Shown: piece by piece, positions 61,301-64,000 of the stretch
Numbering within the stretch: the first letter of the stretch is position 1
Layout of the letters: the number at the start of each line of letters is the position of its first letter
Position numbers and translations under genes: made by a program
From: Paramacrobiotus metropolitanus
Taxonomy: Eukaryota; Tardigrada; Eutardigrada; Parachela; Macrobiotidae
Length of the DNA: 64,000 nucleotides
Assembly: GCF_019649055.1 (NCBI RefSeq)
Contig: NW_026570264.1
Span: 310,001 to 374,000, forward strand
Direction: 5' to 3'
Notes under the pieces: generated by a model
Told to the model about the DNA's origin: nothing
What the model saw: the letters and a program-made list of their open reading frames with translations, nothing else
Databases searched by the model: none

Positions 61301-62177
61301 TAGCAGAAGCGGCATTACCCCTTTGAACTGGTAATGAAATAATATTCTGCCTTAAAACTCATAGCTTCTTATCTCGCCGGTTTGTAACTCGATCCTCCTT
61401 CCGACTTCTTTGAGCAGCTTCTTAGCCGATGTACCAAAACTACCAAAAGTCTCGAAACCAAAAGCGGCAAACTCATATCGTCCTGACAGGAAGCTGTACT
61501 TCTTCATTTTTTCCGCTTCAGCATGGTCGGCTGCCGCTCCGGCCTTTACGCTGGTTAGGTCCAAGTGAGAGCGGGCGACAGTGTCGACGCAGGTTACGTC
61601 CCATGCTAAGCATAACCCTCGGGCCCAAGGGAAGGTAGTGATTCCATCTGGGCGTGTGTCGTTTTCGTAGTGCATACCTCTAGGCTCCGTTCGCGCGGGG
61701 ATGCCTGCTGAACCCAAAGCCCGACGCAGAATATCGTTGATGCAGTCGTGTCTTGGCCTTCTTCCAGCTGAAAATTTGCAACTTAGGCCATGGTGGCCGT
61801 TAGCGGCGACATCGGTACCACACCTGCACTGGTGTTTGGCGGAAACAGTTGCGCCCAGACGAATGGCAACGGTGATGCGGAAAGATTCGTCGTCCAGGAG
61901 ATTACCGATGGAGGACGAGGGTAGTGCGTGGGTCCATACACCGGACTCTGGTGTTGAAACAGCCAGCAGCCGTGTTTTGTTAGTGGCATCTGACGCTTCG
62001 TACAGCAGAGTTGCCTGCTCTGCTAAACAGTAAGGCGTATCCCAAGCACGTTGTAAATGTCTGCTTTCGGAGAGAGGCGGCGAAGCGTCGTCAGAGAGAT
62101 AGCTCCAAAGTGCAATGTGGTCATCCGCGGCAACTCCTGTTGAGTGTGGCAGTAGTTTGGAAACCAGGCTACGGGTA

Positions 62178-62332
62178 TGTCGTGTACGTTGCTTTCCTAG
62201 CAACTACTGTTTTACTTCTTACTTCTTTTTGCTGCACTTTCTGTCATTCTACCTGCTGCGCGGTTCCTGTTCACTTCATTAATTATGTAGTATTAATTAA
62301 CTATTAAAGTATTACTTATACAATACTTCACA
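62178..62332. repeat. Left LTR of TRIM element
   Basis: 155 bp, TGTCGTGTACGTTGC...ATACTTCACA; it differs from the right LTR at only a few positions, so the insertion is fairly recent. Confidence 0.95.
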
Positions 62333-63302
62333 TTGGCGTGAAGAATTCGGATTCATGCTTACTAATTTCTCCTACGACTACACTCTACGGTCATAATCTG
62401 CCATGGGAGGGATCCAATGCCGATTCCGCATGCACTCGCCTGGCAGCCTGCCACCGCCCCACAACTGTTCGGCAGCGGATGCTCTGCCACCCTTTTCCCC
62501 ACGATGCTGGTGGATATTATTTACTGCTGGTACCGCCCTGCCAGTACCATAGCGCTGCCAACGGATCTTCGTTCCGTGTAGTTGCCTGAACGTGCACTGC
62601 CAAACTGCTCAACGTAATGCCAATCGTCTTTCTGGATCTGGATGGAGCCAATTCTTCGTAACGCCCTGATGACCTTGCAGAGCGCTGTTTCGCACTACAC
62701 GTCATTTTCGGGAATTTCCATTCAGTTGCTGTTGGTTGTTGTCATGGCCTGCGTTCACCATTGTTCTATGCAGCGTTTGCTCTGCAATCCAGTAATTCCG
62801 TACAGTACGTATCCTTGCTTACCTCCTTCCGCATTCCGCAGAACAACCTGAACGCGTTATGTACGAATGTACAGTACGTCCTATCCTGGAGTACAATACA
62901 CAGTATCGTACAATTTTACACCGTTGTTCGAGCCGACTACGCAATGGTTAAATCCTTCGTATGGCGCCTTACACTTTGAAGTTGGATAACCATGCTATTA
63001 CGGTTCGTATGGTTTACACCGTATTTCCTGCACTTGGATGATGCGATGAATTCAACTCGCATTCCTGTTGCCGTTCCAGTTCGGTTGCCTGGATCCGGGA
63101 TCGTACTCCTACATGTACCTTACAATGCAGTGCAATACTTTTACTTATACGGATTAATTCTGATAGTACTTTCATAATGGTACAGTTTCGCGTACGCTTC
63201 TATAATTACATCTTACTTTACATTCCGTGCAAATTCAATGTACGTACAAATTACAATTTCCGATACTTAATTTCGTATCACTTTCGATACGTGGGGACGA
63301 GT

Positions 63303-63457
63303 TGTCGTGTACGTTGCTTTCCTAGCAACTAGTGTTTTACTTCTTACTTCTTTTTGCTGTACTTTCTGTCATTCTACCTGCTGCGCAGTTCCTGTTCACT
63401 TCATTAATTATGTAGTATTAATTAACAATTAAAGTGTTACTTATACAATACTTCACA
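63303..63457. repeat. Right LTR of TRIM element
   Basis: 155 bp, same ends as the left LTR. Differences seen by eye include ACTACTG to ACTAGTG, GCTGCAC to GCTGTAC, GCGCGGT to GCGCAGT, AACTATT to AACAATT and GTATTAC to GTGTTAC. Confidence 0.95.
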
Positions 63458-63666
63458 GGGTAGCATGAATCGAGGCCAAATAGGCCGGCAATGATAATAG
63501 GAAAGGAAAGTTAAGGCATTAGGAAAGTTAAGGACAACTAAGGAAACTTTAGAACCTGTTTTTATTGGGCTGAATCAGAGGATCGGTGGTCAGAGAGTAA
63601 TTGCGGTCCGAGTGAGATCTGAACAGTCAAAATGTTTGAGTGGTCAGTCTAAGAGTCAGAGTTTGA

Positions 63667-64000
63667 GCGTGGGCAATTCTAGCCGAGCATTCCGTGTTGT
63701 ATCCTTTCATTCATGGAGACGCTAGCGGTTTTGGTGGAATCGTGGAAGCAGCAAAAGTAATTGTCGGTTGGACGTACGAAATCGACAAAACCGTCCTGTT
63801 GAATGGAGCGTCCAAGCTGTCTTTTTCTGCTGTTGACAAGCCGGTAAAACCGTCCGCGGGTGAAAAAATCCAGGTCCGCTGTAATTTTATCCGACCAATT
63901 GTCTGTGCCATTTTCGATAGAGTGAATCGTTCGGACTGCGAATCCTTTCGGATTGCCATTCCGGGCTATCGTTTCGGGGACGGTCGCTTTTCCCGGTTAC
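63667..64000 (+). CDS. Open frame running off the window end, unknown
   Basis: A 111-codon frame without stop runs to the window edge. It has no early ATG; a CTAG at 63679-63682 could be its splice acceptor. The translation (VLYPFIHGDASGFGG, WTYEIDKTVLLNGASKLSFS, IQVRCNFIRPIVCAIFDRV, FRIAIPGYRFGDGRF) has alternating hydrophobic residues that suggest a beta-sandwich exon. The antisense frame 63711-63959 is less protein-like. No family is recognised. Confidence 0.45.

Larger units (their letters stand above)
62178..63457. mobile_element. TRIM-type LTR element, complete, 1,280 bp
   Basis: Two 155-bp direct repeats bound a 970-bp interior that has no long ORF. The LTRs start TG and end CA, and the flanks are the same five bases, GGGTA (62173-62177 and 63458-63462). 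One base after the left LTR comes TGGCGTGAAG, in the position and style of a tRNA primer-binding site. A purine-rich GTGGGGACGAG precedes the right LTR. With no gag or pol frame, it is a terminal-repeat retrotransposon in miniature, moved by another element's proteins. It interrupts the older non-LTR copy. Confidence 0.92.
61320..63505 (-). pseudogene. Truncated non-LTR retrotransposon with RLE domain, interrupted
   Basis: The minus strand encodes the C-terminal part of a non-LTR retrotransposon polyprotein with a restriction-like endonuclease (as in R2/NeSL-type elements). Landmarks in order: LWSYLSDD, WTHALPSSSIGNLLDD, the zinc-knuckle-like CRCGTD...GHHGLSC, RPRHDCINDILRRAL, RPDG followed by WD (the PD...D nuclease core), CVDTVARSHL, and FETFGSFG. 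The reading stops at 61352. The family's usual QRGNAAS ending is present in a different frame just downstream (about 61310-61350), showing a frameshift. Upstream of the inserted LTR element the same frame resumes (63463 to about 63505) and then dissolves, so the 5' reverse transcriptase part is missing. The copy is dead. Confidence 0.88.

Noticed and set aside
61429-62033. Plus-strand ORFs across the retroelement
   Set aside because: Antisense to the clearly homologous endonuclease reading on the minus strand.

Overview
The window looks like nuclear DNA from a small-genome ecdysozoan animal, most probably a tardigrade. That is an inference from gene style and repeat content, not a proof. GC-rich exons sit in AT-rich introns, several introns are only about 55-130 bases long, splice sites are standard GT/AG, and the proteins are metazoan: DXO/RAI1, TRUB2, exportin-1, an XK-related scramblase, an F-box protein, a rhodopsin-class receptor and a Kazal inhibitor. 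No bacterial operon, CRISPR array, rRNA or convincing tRNA was seen. Most genes had to be rebuilt by joining exons whose reading phases agree.

Layout. 67-2251 (+) is a seven-exon DXO/RAI1-family gene. It converges on a four-exon TRUB2-type pseudouridine synthase gene at 3303-7196 (-), with degenerate tandem repeats between their 3' ends. Both proteins align along their full length with their families but have lost the residues that define the active site. 8274-9388 is a four-copy, roughly 280-bp tandem array. 10487-10842 (-) holds a frameshifted unknown coding remnant, and 12604-15618 (-) a three-exon gene for an unrecognised, largely disordered protein. 16-29 kb is gene-poor. 29.3-31.8 kb (-) contains an exportin-1 pseudogene that still keeps its splice junctions. 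32-42.5 kb is repeat-rich with two weak first-exon candidates.

From 42.6 kb gene density rises: a defensin-like six-cysteine exon (+), a six-exon F-box gene (44722-46894, -), a pogo/Tigger-like MITE (47815-48341), a five-exon XK-related gene (48903-53320, +), a Kazal-domain gene fragment (54099-55231, -) whose intron carries a fold-back element, a large palindromic repeat (56.3-57.2 kb), and a GPCR gene (58555-59694, +). The right end holds a 5'-truncated non-LTR retrotransposon of the restriction-like-endonuclease type (-). A complete 1,280-bp LTR element (TRIM type, 155-bp LTRs, 5-bp target duplication) interrupts it. An open reading frame runs off the window end.

The genes form no operon or shared pathway. 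The points of most interest are the two neighbouring pseudoenzymes, the defensin-like exon, the nested retroelements, and the many inverted-repeat elements.
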